From contig OU744450.1 of NCBI GenBank assembly GCA_916610825.1, positions 5,848,030-5,912,029 of the forward strand: a DNA stretch of 64,000 bases, given 5' to 3'. The stretch is from Haliclystus octoradiatus (lineage: Eukaryota; Cnidaria; Staurozoa; Stauromedusae; Haliclystidae). The translations under genes and the position numbers were made by a program. Below the pieces are notes generated by a model. It ran no database searches, had not been told where the DNA came from, and was given only the letters and a program-made list of their open reading frames with translations. Below, piece by piece: positions 33,732 through 45,900 of the stretch; positions within the stretch are counted from its first letter, which is position 1; every line of letters starts with the position of its first letter.

Positions 33732-35867
33732 TTATTTTTGTTGCATATTTTGCATTAATTGTTCATCTTGAGCTGACATAGCTGTTAATTTTTTACCAAT
33801 TCGTTCATGAATTTCTAAATATTTTGCTACACATCTATCTAAACAAACTGATTCTCCTTTCGTAAGTTCTGATTCTTTATATTTTGTTGCAATGCATTTC
33901 TTTTGACACACATTTGTCATCCTAACAACACAACAAAGACGAGAAATGGAAGATGAGTTTCAGGAGAAACATGTTAAACCTAGGATTATGTTTACAAGGA
34001 GGGAAACTGACTCGCCCTGCTTGAGTTGTATGCTAGTATGTGTCTAGCCTACACAACGTATCTAAGTGACCTGTCTAAATCTTAATTGCTAAGAAAAAAT
34101 ATATGAGTTCATGAACAGTTAGTGAACTTCTTGAACTTTCATAAACAGTTGATGAACTTTTTTGTGGGTTCATGGACAGTTCATGATTAGTCATGAATAG
34201 TTCAAGAACAGTTCATGAATGTGAAATTGCCTGAAAGTTCATGAACATTTCTCTAGGGTATGTTTGCGTGTGAAACAATGTGTGAATGATGGATTGATCA
34301 AGATCTTATTGAAGACGTATATCTTATATCTTAGATACACTGCAATCTTAGATTTCATTTTATCAAATGATTAATTAGCAATTCTTGGAATTTCAGTCTC
34401 GTGAGCCTATCTCAACTAGTGATGATCCACCAATATTTTTGTCAATGAACTTTGACACTAAATTTTTTGAAAAAAGTATACTTTCACGACTATTTCCAAA
34501 GCAAATGTTCTTAAAATAAACTGTCATATTTATGGTATTGATTGGCTAACTTTTTTCTCTGCTTGTGCCTCTGACTAACATTGTTATGATCATTTCCTAT
34601 TGTGCTAACTTGAAAATAGCTTTATAAAGTTTTTTGAAAATTATTAGTAACAAGTCAAAGACCTTAGACCTATCCTGATTATAAGCAGTAGAATTAATTA
34701 TTAAAGTTTTAACCTGGTATCTATGGCAAATATGTGACGGTTCGCATCAGAATCAACAATTGGAGAAAAATCCAATTTTTTAGTTTGGCAGCAAAAAGTG
34801 GGAAATTATTGAAAATTTGAATGTATTTTAATAAATAAAATGAGATTTAAAAATAATTAAAGTTCTATATTAGATAATCAAATAATTAAAATTCCAAAAT
34901 TTTCACTGAAATGTCGATTCAGACAAGAACTGTCACATATATCTTATCATATTTTATTTTATCTTACAAAATTTTTTCTCAAAAAGAAAACTTGACTGTG
35001 AAGTGTCAACTTAATGGTCAAGAGAAGTATTATAGCCTACAAGGAAAAGTTTACTGCAAATTACAGCTTTACTGATCAAATGATTTTCAAATGATATCAA
35101 AGCATACCAATATTTTAAAGATTACCAAATCAACTTCATATTGAATGTATTTCGCACAGTTTTGACATCAATACAGTAGTAGTACAGTAGTAGTATAGTA
35201 TAGACGGTCATATTAAATGAATGTGCCAATCCATTTTTGGCCTAACATATTTGCTACACAAAGAACATCACAAATCACAGTCAGACATAGCTTGAAACTT
35301 GTAACTAAGACAATTCACGCTACAAAACTTTATGAAAAGATACTACTGTACTTAAGCCCCGGCCAAATAACTTTTTTATTTTGCCAACATTCATAGGATT
35401 TAATCTGACGGATTTTGGCGTTGTTTTGCCAACATTTTGGGGGTGGCAAAATGACTTTTTATTTTCGTCAACATTCATAGGATTTTGTTGAATTCATTTT
35501 CGTCAACAGCTGTTGGTATTTTGAGGCTTGGAAATTAGTCAATTGAGCCCGCCAATCCTGACTCAAGCTACGTCATTGTTGATCAATCAGAAGATGGTTC
35601 ATATTTTCAACAAAATCAGATGAATGTGTTGGCAAAATAAAAAGTCATTTGACCTGGGCTTTAGACAGACATCAATATGAGATTTCAAGATTTCATCATC
35701 TGCCACTTTCTATTATCAAGTTAGTTTTTAATGTGTTGAAAACCTAGGCCTTTATTATTATAACCATAGAGCAAATACAAAATTACTGAAATGTCTTACC
35801 TATTATACATATCCGTCATCATTTCCACTTCAAGGTCCTGCAGTGCTTGGGCTCCTGTAGCATTCAT
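33732..35867 (-). CDS. TIMM10: Mitochondrial import inner membrane translocase subunit Tim10 (85 aa)
   Basis: Small intermembrane-space chaperone. With Tim9 it carries hydrophobic precursors to the TIM22 complex and the SAM complex. Two exons: 35867-35800 and 33921-33732, joined at N-AG|G to read DMYNRMTNVC. Twin CX3C motifs C28/C32 and C49/C53 with 16 residues between, the family signature. LEVEMM and [20 protein letters not shown] match Tim10 closely rather than Tim9 or Tim8. Length is near the usual 90 residues. The start ATG follows directly on CTTTGCTAAG, so a 5' UTR splice or a trans-splice acceptor is possible. The 1.9-kb intron holds several MITEs. Confidence 0.95.
34107..34258. mobile_element. 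TTCATGAAC palindromic MITE in TIMM10 intron
   Basis: Family as at 8779-8945. Irregular copy made of six or more gttcatgaacagtt units in both orientations. Confidence 0.6.
35170..35345 (-). mobile_element. 5'-truncated LINE 3' end
   Basis: Short reverse copy of the LINE tail. It begins with cagtagtagtaca and shares catatttgctacacaaagaa with 42163-42640. Confidence 0.6.
35354..35663. mobile_element. MITE with ends TAAGCCC...GGGCTTTA
   Basis: Inverted ends agccccggccaaataactt and (reverse complement) aagcccaggtcaaatgact, arms about 50 bp including TTTTGCCAACA. Target duplication unclear. TIMM10 intron. Confidence 0.6.
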
Positions 35868-36655
35868 CTTAGCAAAGGAAAATTAGGTATCAAGACAAAG
35901 AAAATTGATGATCTATTAAAACCAAGATGAAATAAAACAAAACATATTATAAAATGATTGATTGGATGAGAGTCATAACTAATTATGTCAAAGTTATTTG
36001 CATAGAAGTAGTTAGCCAATTTAACATTTAAGTAGAAAATCCTTTACTGTATCTATCCGTGAAACTGTAGTTATTTATCAAACCAATATTGAAAATTTAC
36101 ATGTATTATATAAATAATGGATAAATAATGAATAACGAATAATTATATATAAGTTTTCTAGACTAAACTTGATTTAATTTGATATAAAAATCTGAGCTGT
36201 TCTAAGGATTTTTGGGCTGCAGGCACTTTTCAGACAGAGTGGCTTTTTCAAGGAAGATTTTCTTGATGGCTGTTGCTAAATGTAGACTTGAAAAATTCTT
36301 CATCCAGTTTTCTGAATTAAATTCGATACATTTCTGATTACCAAATCTAGTAAATATCTAATGAAACGGATGTTTCAATTTAATCTGAGGGACCTACAAT
36401 TAAAACCAGCTTTACATTGAAATAATCCCCTCTCTGAGCCCATCCTGTCAATTTTGGTGGCTGTTCCTAAATATGTACTTGTTTGTGTATTTAATTTTGT
36501 AACTCATTTATAAATAGGGAATTTTTGTAACAGGGATTTTTCATTAATATTTTGTACTTGATAATTTGTTATCTAGTTTCTAAATTTGATTCAACATTAA
36601 AAAAAGAAAAATATCTAGTTATATCCAATGATCTGGGTGCCTCGTATTAATTTAA

Positions 36656-36852
36656 AGGAGCAAAATTGACCGGCAGGCGCTACGCACTTAGGATCACGTG
36701 CATGTTTATTGTTTAACACAATGTTCATTGTTGACATGAATTTATAACAGATTAGGCCTGCGTATAACAATAGTTTCAAAGCGAGACGGTTGAATTACGC
36801 TAAGCATAAATTCAACTTGTGCTCGCAGCAGTCGCCGGTCAATCTTGCCCCT
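36656..36852. mobile_element. TTAA-flanked MITE, 197 bp
   Basis: Ends AGGAGCAAAATTGACCGGC and (reverse complement) AGGGGCAAGATTGACCGGC, flanked on both sides by TTAA. TTAA targeting is characteristic of the piggyBac group. Confidence 0.7.
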
Positions 36853-37511
36853 TTAAGAGACCCAATAGTTACAGAAAGGTGAGGATAAACTGGCTTAGTC
36901 AAAATCTAAAAATCTGTTAAATTGAAGTTTTGAGTCTGACACAAGAATTTACGCCATTTTGAAAATATATGTAAGTTTTTGCTTTCTAACTTAGGAAATT
37001 AAGTCATAAACTCTCCCAATAATTTGTTAATTTTTAAATTGTAGGAAATCAAGTCAAAGTCAACATCATTCAAAATCCGTGAATCATCTAAATCTCGCCT
37101 TCTTTCTTTCGTCTTTGCTCCCCTAGGCAACACGCAGAGTTTTCCAAACAATATTTTGGATCAAATCAATATCTCCAAAACAATTGTTTTTATTATAAAG
37201 ATATGGGAGATTCAGATGTAATATCAAATTATGTATTTTATTCTAAAATATTTAAAAAAAAGTAAAAAATTATACTTCTTGAAAGCGTGGAAAGCACGTT
37301 CGCCCAAAGATGAAAGAAAGGAGGCTGAAAGGAAATAGGATAGATCACAGATTTTTATCAATTTAACTCTCCTTTTTCGTGATAGATTTATCAACTTTTT
37401 GCATTGTCGAGTTATTTTGATGCACATGAGGAAGTTCACAGTTCATAGCAAAGACTGTATTCATCTTACAAGGAGGTCATATGATGCAAAGCATTCCTGC
37501 AATTTGCTTAA

Positions 37512-38953
37512 AGTGGGAATAAACCCCCAGACTATCTTTACATATGTAGTAGAACCCGACGTAAAAAAAACAATGGCGTAATTTTTTTTTTCGATCTGGA
37601 AATTATTTCTTGGTGAAAAGCGCCTTCAAAGTGGTGTTTTGACCAAATGTCGCTGAGAAAAAAAAGGGATTGGATCTAGCTTTATGACGACAAAGTCACA
37701 AGTCGTGCGGTTGGTCTAACCGACTCAAGAGTGGGCTGATCACACGACGTAATCTTTGAGGTGACCTAGCTCCGAGAAGTCACGCAAAAAAATTTCTGAC
37801 AAGGCTGAGCCATGAACAAACATATAAACTCGCGAATTACGTAAAAAAGATGCAATTTGTGATTTCAGGAGCAGAATAAAATCTATTGAAATGCTCGGTC
37901 GAAATCATTTTCCGTAGCGTCATTAAGCGCGATGAATCTGATATAGATTGCGGATTAATACAAATGTCAGGCGGTGCGACTGTTCCTTTGTGACTAGTCT
38001 AGTGACACATATTAGTTACGTATTCTGTGTGACCGCAGTACTTCTCAAATCTTAATTAGTAGACAAGTACCCTTCAAAATTATTATCCTTTCTATCAAAG
38101 TTATATGATTAACAAAATTAGGGTTTTGCAATGTGAAGTCTCGTTCCTTATTTTACATACGCCACAAAATTATTTTACCAGTCTAGTAGTCATTCCTTCG
38201 GCTAGAAAGTAGAACATGTTAGCATCATGTCGTCACAGGATGCAGTAATACAGTGCAGAAGTTACTTTGCACAAAATACCTTTCTACAGAGACGAGAAAT
38301 CAGATGGACAGATTTCTCTTCTGTGAAAAGAGGACTATAGAACCGACAGCTATGGTGTTCTTAATAGCGTGTCCCATCATACATTATGATTTCTACCCTC
38401 AAAAGAACACTCCATTTTCAGTGCAGACATATGCTTACAACAATAATATCTACTTAGCTAGTTTTTGTGGTCGCCAGAGAATCTTTTGATATGTGTTAAA
38501 TATGTGTGAGAATGATATGTCAAAATATAATCTGTATAACGCGCGCTACAAATGAAATATTTTCTGATTTTTATTTTCTTCAAATTCGTGAACTTTAAAA
38601 TCATTAAATCATCTGGAATTTTGCTACTCTTGAGTTTATATGTTCTTCCTTACCTCAGTTTTGTGGGAGAGAAAAATAGATTGCCGTTACAGAGCTACGC
38701 CATCTCAAACGTAACATCGCGTGATTAATCCGATCTAAAGTCTATTAGAAAAACCACACGATTTGTGACTTTGTCGTCATAAAGCTAGATCCAATCCCTT
38801 TTTTTCCCTCGGCGACATTTGGGCCAAAACACCACTTTGAAGGCATTTTTCACCAAGAAATAATTTCCAGATCGAAAAAAAAATTACGCCATTGTTTTTT
38901 TCACGTCGGGTTCTGCTATATATGCAAAGATAGTCTGGGGGTTTATTCCCACT
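37512..38953. mobile_element. TTAA-flanked element with about 200-bp inverted repeats, 1442 bp
   Basis: Both ends read AGTGGGAATAAACCCCCAGA inward from TTAA (37508-37511 and 38954-38957). The repeat arms (about 37512-37720 and 38750-38953) match over roughly 200 bp with scattered differences. The interior has only a 78-codon frame (38253-38489) with no recognisable transposase. Non-autonomous, piggyBac-like by target site. Confidence 0.78.
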
Positions 38954-38957
38954 TTAA

Positions 38958-39969
38958 TTTTAATGAAAGTCTTATCAAAGTTGAGAAAGTTGGTGAGTGG
39001 GTGAGTTGCCTTTTCTCACTAACCTGTAATTCGTATTTGGATGAAGTGCTGTTTAGTTATCAAAACAATTCTATAATATGCAATAATTTATTGATATCTT
39101 AAATAAATAGGCCTAGTACCAGACTGCAATATGTGTCGTGCGCGCCCCAATATCTTAGGTGCGTACCAATTTTTTGTACTTTTTTTCTTGAGCAAGTAGG
39201 ACGCGCTTTCCAATTTCTGGGCCTAGAAATCTTATTTTGTTTTGTTCCTAAAAACTTGGTAATCCTTTTGTGCCTGATTCTACTTGTTCATCGATCGATG
39301 TCATTGCCATTATCCATTAATGATCATCAAGTAAAGACTGTAGGCCAATGATAATAATTCAATAAAGTAAGTAAAATTGGTTGGTTTTTCTTTTTATGGT
39401 ACATCCGTATTATTAATGCTGACTTGGCGTGGCGTAATAATTTTGGCGTAAATACCCGGCTATCCAAATTCAAGGATTCCCCTATCCACTATGGTGGATT
39501 GGTGGTTCATGGTTCATCAACTATTTATCTGCACACTGGTGTTGCTAAATATTATGAAAAAAAAATTAGCTACCTACGTTCCATTTATTGTTACAATAGC
39601 AGTAATGTGATTGAAATTGGAAATCAGCTCAGATTCAGTTTAATGCAATATCTTGTTTTTTAAACTCTTGTTTTATAGAACAATTTGAATATTTTCACAT
39701 GTTGAACATCCGCCTACTTGAAACAGCCGCGTACATTTATTTTTCAATAAGAGGTTTATAGAAAAGGACTGCAAAAACAAGATTTGCGGGACAATTTCAG
39801 ATACAACTTAAACTAATAAATCAAATCAAGTACGTACGCAGTCAATTAGTCATCTTACAGAGATAATTGTAAAGAATTTTGTTTGGGTTCAAACGTGCTA
39901 ATGCAGCGTATACAAGTTCGCTAGTGGATTAATTCAGCTTCCAGTTCAAATTATATTATAGATTTCACA
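38958..39969. other. MVK upstream region
   Basis: AT-rich flank without supported exons; contains the presumed MVK promoter. A tattatag 10 bp before the ATG could be an acceptor for an upstream UTR exon. Confidence 0.4.
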
Positions 39970-42900
39970 ATGAGTGCAAAGATTGTTGTAACTGCCCCTG
40001 GAAAAATTATTTTCAGTGGTGATCATGCAGTGGTTTACGGAAAGGTGAGTTGTTTCTTAAAATTAATTTTGAAAGCAGCTCAACTTGGATAGATTACTAT
40101 GAAACTCGATTGCTATATGCAGCACATGCTTGCCATTGCCAATTGCCATATCAATAAAAATAGAACTTTTGTCTTTGTGGCACTGGCGGCACTTTTGAGT
40201 TTATAGTTGCGGAAGTTGTATAAACTATAAACTGCTTGAGAGACTTGAAATATTAAATCGGCTGCAGCTCTGCCGTATTCTGCAGACTAGACCACAGTCA
40301 GTCTGCAAATAATGGCAATCTCGATAAGATCTCAGGGGCGACAGCGCCGCAAAAAGTTAGGGGCGGAGGCGGCAACTGATCAAATTTGACTTCTGGGACG
40401 ACAAAATCCATCATTTCAGCAAATGTTATAAAGAAAATGACAAAAAATTCATTTTTAGCTGCTGATTTTCAATGAAAACTTTTGGTTTGCATTCACAATT
40501 TTATATTCTTTATCTACCTAGGGTGCTATTGCTGCGAGTATTGATTTACGAACAAAGTGTACAATTGAAACAATTGCAGATGAAGATGATATTTTATTTA
40601 CATTGGAAGAACTAGGCTTACATAAGATATTCCATCGAAGTGAATTAGTAGAAATAGCAGAGAGTTTGCAATACAGTAAGAATATTATTTATTTGGTCTA
40701 CATATAATTAAATGCTTAAATGATATTGTTGAATGATCTGCATAATGACACAGTTAAAATTTAGTTAATACAGTTTGTATTATAACGAAAATGATTTAAT
40801 CAATCTGATTGGTTCAGAGTTTGACGACAAATCACCATTGCAAAACTAAGTTTGAAAACATAATCAATCTTAGCCTACAATTCGAATTTGATATCACGAA
40901 TGAGAATTTCTAATTTGATCAGGAGTTTTCAATTACATTTATGAGCAAGAATGTCATGCTTGTGAAAGTTGTGCTAGCTATAATACAAAGCAATTGGTGC
41001 ACAGTTTCCTACATGAGCTATTGATATTTGGCCCACGAGAGGCACGTAAGTAGAAAAAGAGAAAAATTTAGAAAATTACAAGCTGCCTTGGCGAGTAATT
41101 TTCGCCTTCGAGTTTGCTTCTTACGTTTCTCTTGTGCGCCAAATATCAATAGCTCATAGGAAACTGTGCAATGTCAGCATGATCAGTTTTAATGTTATAT
41201 AGCTTTTTTCTTTTGTACAATTATGGGCAGGGGCATATATTTTACTGGAATAGGTTTGTAGGTGTAGCCTATATATTTTACTGGAATAATCTTGTCACTG
41301 TATTCCATATTTTTTGTAATGGTCTCATACAAACAAGCGAAAAATGGCTCTAGATTCAAAAATCACAAGTGCATGAATTTGCGACTAGTTATTGCAAAAC
41401 CTGTCACAATATGTAGGTCAGTTATTTTAATAAGTGATGGGTTAACGATTGTGGTCCAAAAAAAGGTTGTTAATAATTATTTCAGATTGATGGCAACATC
41501 TCTAATGATGTCCCAATGAACTGTTCATGGACTGTATTTATGAAAACAATATCAATTTCCATTCACTCTGTGGGTTCTACAATGTTGGCTTATTGAAATA
41601 AACATGCCATGTAACGTTCATAAATTAATTGAACAGTTTATTTTTTTGTAGCGGATGTCGGCTCCAACAGAAAATGCCTATAAATGTCAATGCTATTTCA
41701 ATGTTATATGTTTTTGTATCTAGATCCTTCTTCACCATCAAGTTTATCGGAAGATAACTTAGAAAAGTTGAAAAGTCTTATATCTAGTGACGGGGAGATG
41801 TCTGGACCAGCTGATACTGCATGTTTAATATTTCTGATGTTTTATTTCTCAATTTTGCACGTTTTTATCCATCAAAGGTAAGCTGACAGTAACATAACCT
41901 GTGAGTGAAACCACCTGTGCAAAGTGACAAATTGGAAATTATATTGTAACGCTGTTAATTAGCAATCATTGAACGAGTTTGAGCGCAACATTGAGAATTA
42001 TGAGACCAAGGGCACCACTATCTACTAGCCGTTCATCGCATTAATTATGCAATGAAACAAAAGTTTAGACGTAGTAAAACTCTGTATAGGAGTTTGTCTG
42101 TCGTATCTGTTTAACTTTTTTTGCGAAAACTTATAAAGCCATCTCCTGCGAAGAAATCCATTAGTTCGTAGTAGTAGTAGTAGTAGTAGTAGTAGGCCTA
42201 TAGACAGTCACATTATAGGAATGTGCCGTCCCTCTTACGCCTTACATATTTGCTACACAAAGAACGCCACAAATCACGGTCAGACATGGTTGACAAAGAA
42301 ACTTTTAAGTAACACAATTCACGATACAAAACATTATGAAAAGATACTACTCCCCCATAGCCCCGTCGAAGCATCTCCTTCGGTTGCCAGTGAAGGATTT
42401 CATGCAGCGGTTGAGGGGAATGCGTCTTTGATCTTTTGATGTGACCTAAAAAAGACATCTGATGTTGGTGAGTAATAGTAGAGGCAGAAGGGAAAAGTTT
42501 CCTAAGTTTAGCAGTAGACAGTAAGTTGGGCCAATGTATTCCTAAAGCATTCCGAAGCATGGCATCATAAGCTGAGTCAAGTCGGGTCAATAGTGAGGTT
42601 GATAGAACCCACGTTTCAGATGCATATAGTATTAGTTCGTGAGCAGTTTATGCATAGTTCATGAACAATTCATGAACATTTATTTGGGTTCACTAACAGT
42701 TTATGAACAGTCACAAAGGTTCATGAACACTTTATGAACCGGTTCATGAACTCATGAACTTTCTTTCGCAGGGGATTGAATAAATGCTGCAATAGATTGC
42801 CTAATTATCTGGCAAGTTGTAGTTTTTGTATTGCTTTCTATCCTGCAAATTTTCTGATTCTTCTTCAGAACCTATTATCCCGATACTGCTTCACAGCATC

Positions 42901-45900
42901 AACTATTAGGAATTATCTGCATTCTATTCAGAGTGCGATAAACTCCTGGAAGACATGATGAGAAATCCGAAGCTGTTCCATATATTTGCTGCTAAATGTA
43001 CGGCAAAATTGATTATTGTAAATATTTTTTCCAAAGCAGAATCATTATAACCAAACTGTTATTTATTTCCAAGCGAATAGAAAAACGAAGCCTTAATTAT
43101 TCCTGGATGTCTGTCTGATGTGTGCAAATGCAGATACAGTAGAAACCGTTTGTAACGTCACATTTTATAGCAGATTACTGTCTATAGCGTACTAAATTTA
43201 ACTGATCATCCCGGTGATATTTTATCCAATTTTAGGTCACTTGGTTTAAAGATCTCAATCACAAGTGAATTGCCATTAGCAAGTGGGCTTGGTTCATCAG
43301 CCTCCCTTTCAGTATCTCTTGCTGCTGCCTGTCTCTTATTGGTAGAGACAATTCAACCAGAAACTAACCAAGTCTCTAATCATGATCATTCTGATCATGT
43401 TCTCTTGAAAGAAGAACTGGAACTTATAAGTAACTGGGCTTATATTGCTGAGATGCTTGTTCATGGTCGCCCCTCTGGCATTGATAATTCTGTCAGTTGT
43501 TTTGGTATGATTATTTTTATAGGTTATATCTTATTCCAGAGTTATATACTAAGGATATCTACAAAAGTCAAACACCTTTTTAGTTGTTTTACAAGATCAA
43601 ACATTGTTTATAGGGATCAACAACATTTGTATTTTCATGAACACTTAATGGCACGTCTTTCAATAACTTTTATATAACTATTCAGTGTTCATGAACTGTT
43701 CATCAAATTTTTATGGTCTGTTTTGTCATGAAATTTACACATACAGTTCATGAACTATTCAAAAGAATTGAATGGCTTGTTTTTCATTAATTTTTCATAA
43801 ACTATTCAGTGTTCATGAACTGTTCATAAAACTTGGTAGTTTATCGTTCATGAACTGTTTACAATTACCACATATTGCCTTGGTATTAGGCTGTGTAGCT
43901 GAAGCCATATATATATATATGTATCTACATTGTTCATGTGTTGTGTTTAGGGCCATTTTTAGGTGTGATTAAATTCATCGATTTATGAAGAGTATATTTA
44001 ATCAACCTATCTGTCACATTTATGAACGGACAATTAAGTAACAAGTTATGAACCATCGTTAAATGCTCTTTGACATTCCATAAAATTTAATCATCTGTTC
44101 ATGAACTATTTAACAAATAGACAACAAGGTGAGTTGTGTAATTGTTTTAGTAGAAAGCAACTAATGGTACAAGCAAAAAATATCAAAATAAATAAATGAA
44201 AACTATTTATTGCCTTTTTGAATAATTGATTGTAAATACAGCCGTCAATCAAACACATCCATGACGACGGCAGCGTCGTATGTGGTAGATGAACTTTGTT
44301 TTGACTTGATTCAGATTTAATTTTTAAAACAAAACAATTGAATATTATTGGTAACAAAATTAAATAGCAACAAAAAGAGAGTGAGGGAAGATATTCAAAT
44401 AAAATTAAAACTGTGTATATGCATAGCATAGGCCTACCAATTAATTAAACATCTTCATCTCACATTTTGTTGCTTGTTTTGTTTTATTGGGCACAGAATT
44501 TATAGTACTCTTGTATAAATTTGATTCAAAACATTTGCGAATCGCTTGTTGACTGTTTGAAAAATTTGCAAGGGAACTTCACAGCAGAATGCAGATCATT
44601 GAATAGTATCCTAGTTGGTTGCAAATAATGATGAATAATTCATCGAGAGTTGATGAATATTAAATGAAAAACATTGTTTTTATGAACATTATTGTCACCT
44701 GTTTGCATATACATCTGCCAATTCAAAAACTGTATGTAGACTATATATTTGCACGGCATGCATTTAGAGACGGGTTTTAAGACAGCCCTCACACCAAGAA
44801 AGTTTTCACCATAGTATTTCCTATTCAATGTTTATTTCGTCTTATATATCAGGTCATGCGTTATGCTTTAAAGAAGGACAGTTTACAAGACTGGATAGGT
44901 AAGTTAATTTTGCCTTCAAATTCAAATTTGACTGTGGGTATTGGATTCTGACTATTACACAACCTTTTCTTATTACTATACCCTTCAAGGGTAAAAGTAA
45001 GATAATATATTATCTTTTCACATCATATCACTGAAGTTATGAAAGTCTATGCAGCAAAAATGACCAGAAATGTATCAGCAATTTAAATGTTGATATGTTG
45101 TTTGATTACTAACTTTTGCAGTACTGATGTAAATATTGAAGTCAGTCTAATTAACAACCTTGCATTAAAGTGTATATATCGCCTTTTGGGACACAATAGA
45201 TTTAGGTCGAACTTTTTTTCCATCCATACATGTCATTGTTGCATCATTGTTCCGCATGGTATTTTGGAATTCTTGTAACCAGAACTGAATGTATTTGAAT
45301 TTGTCTTGATCGAAATGATTAATAATGATAAGGTGTACCATAACTGACAAAGCAGTTATTTTTGCATATATGTACATCCAGGTGGAGAAGGATTTGCTCA
45401 GATGGCAGAGCAACCGAACTTCACATCAGATCATATTTGATCGTCTGTGGTTCGAATCCCCCGAAGGTCAACTCAGCCTTGACTTTATCTGAAACATCAA
45501 ATGAGTACCATCTGAGGATGGTGGATGGAATGGTCCAGAGGGAATTGCATTATGAGTAGCTGCGGCGCATTGTTGCACATTGACAATCAAGACCTATATG
45601 CCATGAAATCTGTTGAAATTGATCTACAGTGTCGCGGCGTAGATCAACAAAGAGCGTTTAAAACATTGCTCTCAGTGAAAAAAGCCACTCATCTAGAAAT
45701 AGAGGAGTGGTACGGGTGCCTTCGGTAGGATGACACCGTCTACATTACTACTTTTATACATCCAGATTTTGACAGATACCATTGAGGATAACATACGTCA
45801 GAGAATGATGAAATTAGTCAACATTTATATCCAGATATGGCTGAATCATGTTGGTTTTTGTGAAATCAAACAAAGACAAAGTGATGCACATAGCAACATT

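Noticed and set aside
38253..38489. 78-codon frame inside the TTAA element as a transposase
   Set aside because: No transposase motif and far too short.
45390..45460. A functional tRNA gene
   Set aside because: A and B boxes are present, but the acceptor stem does not close and the unit continues into a repeated SINE body with target duplications.
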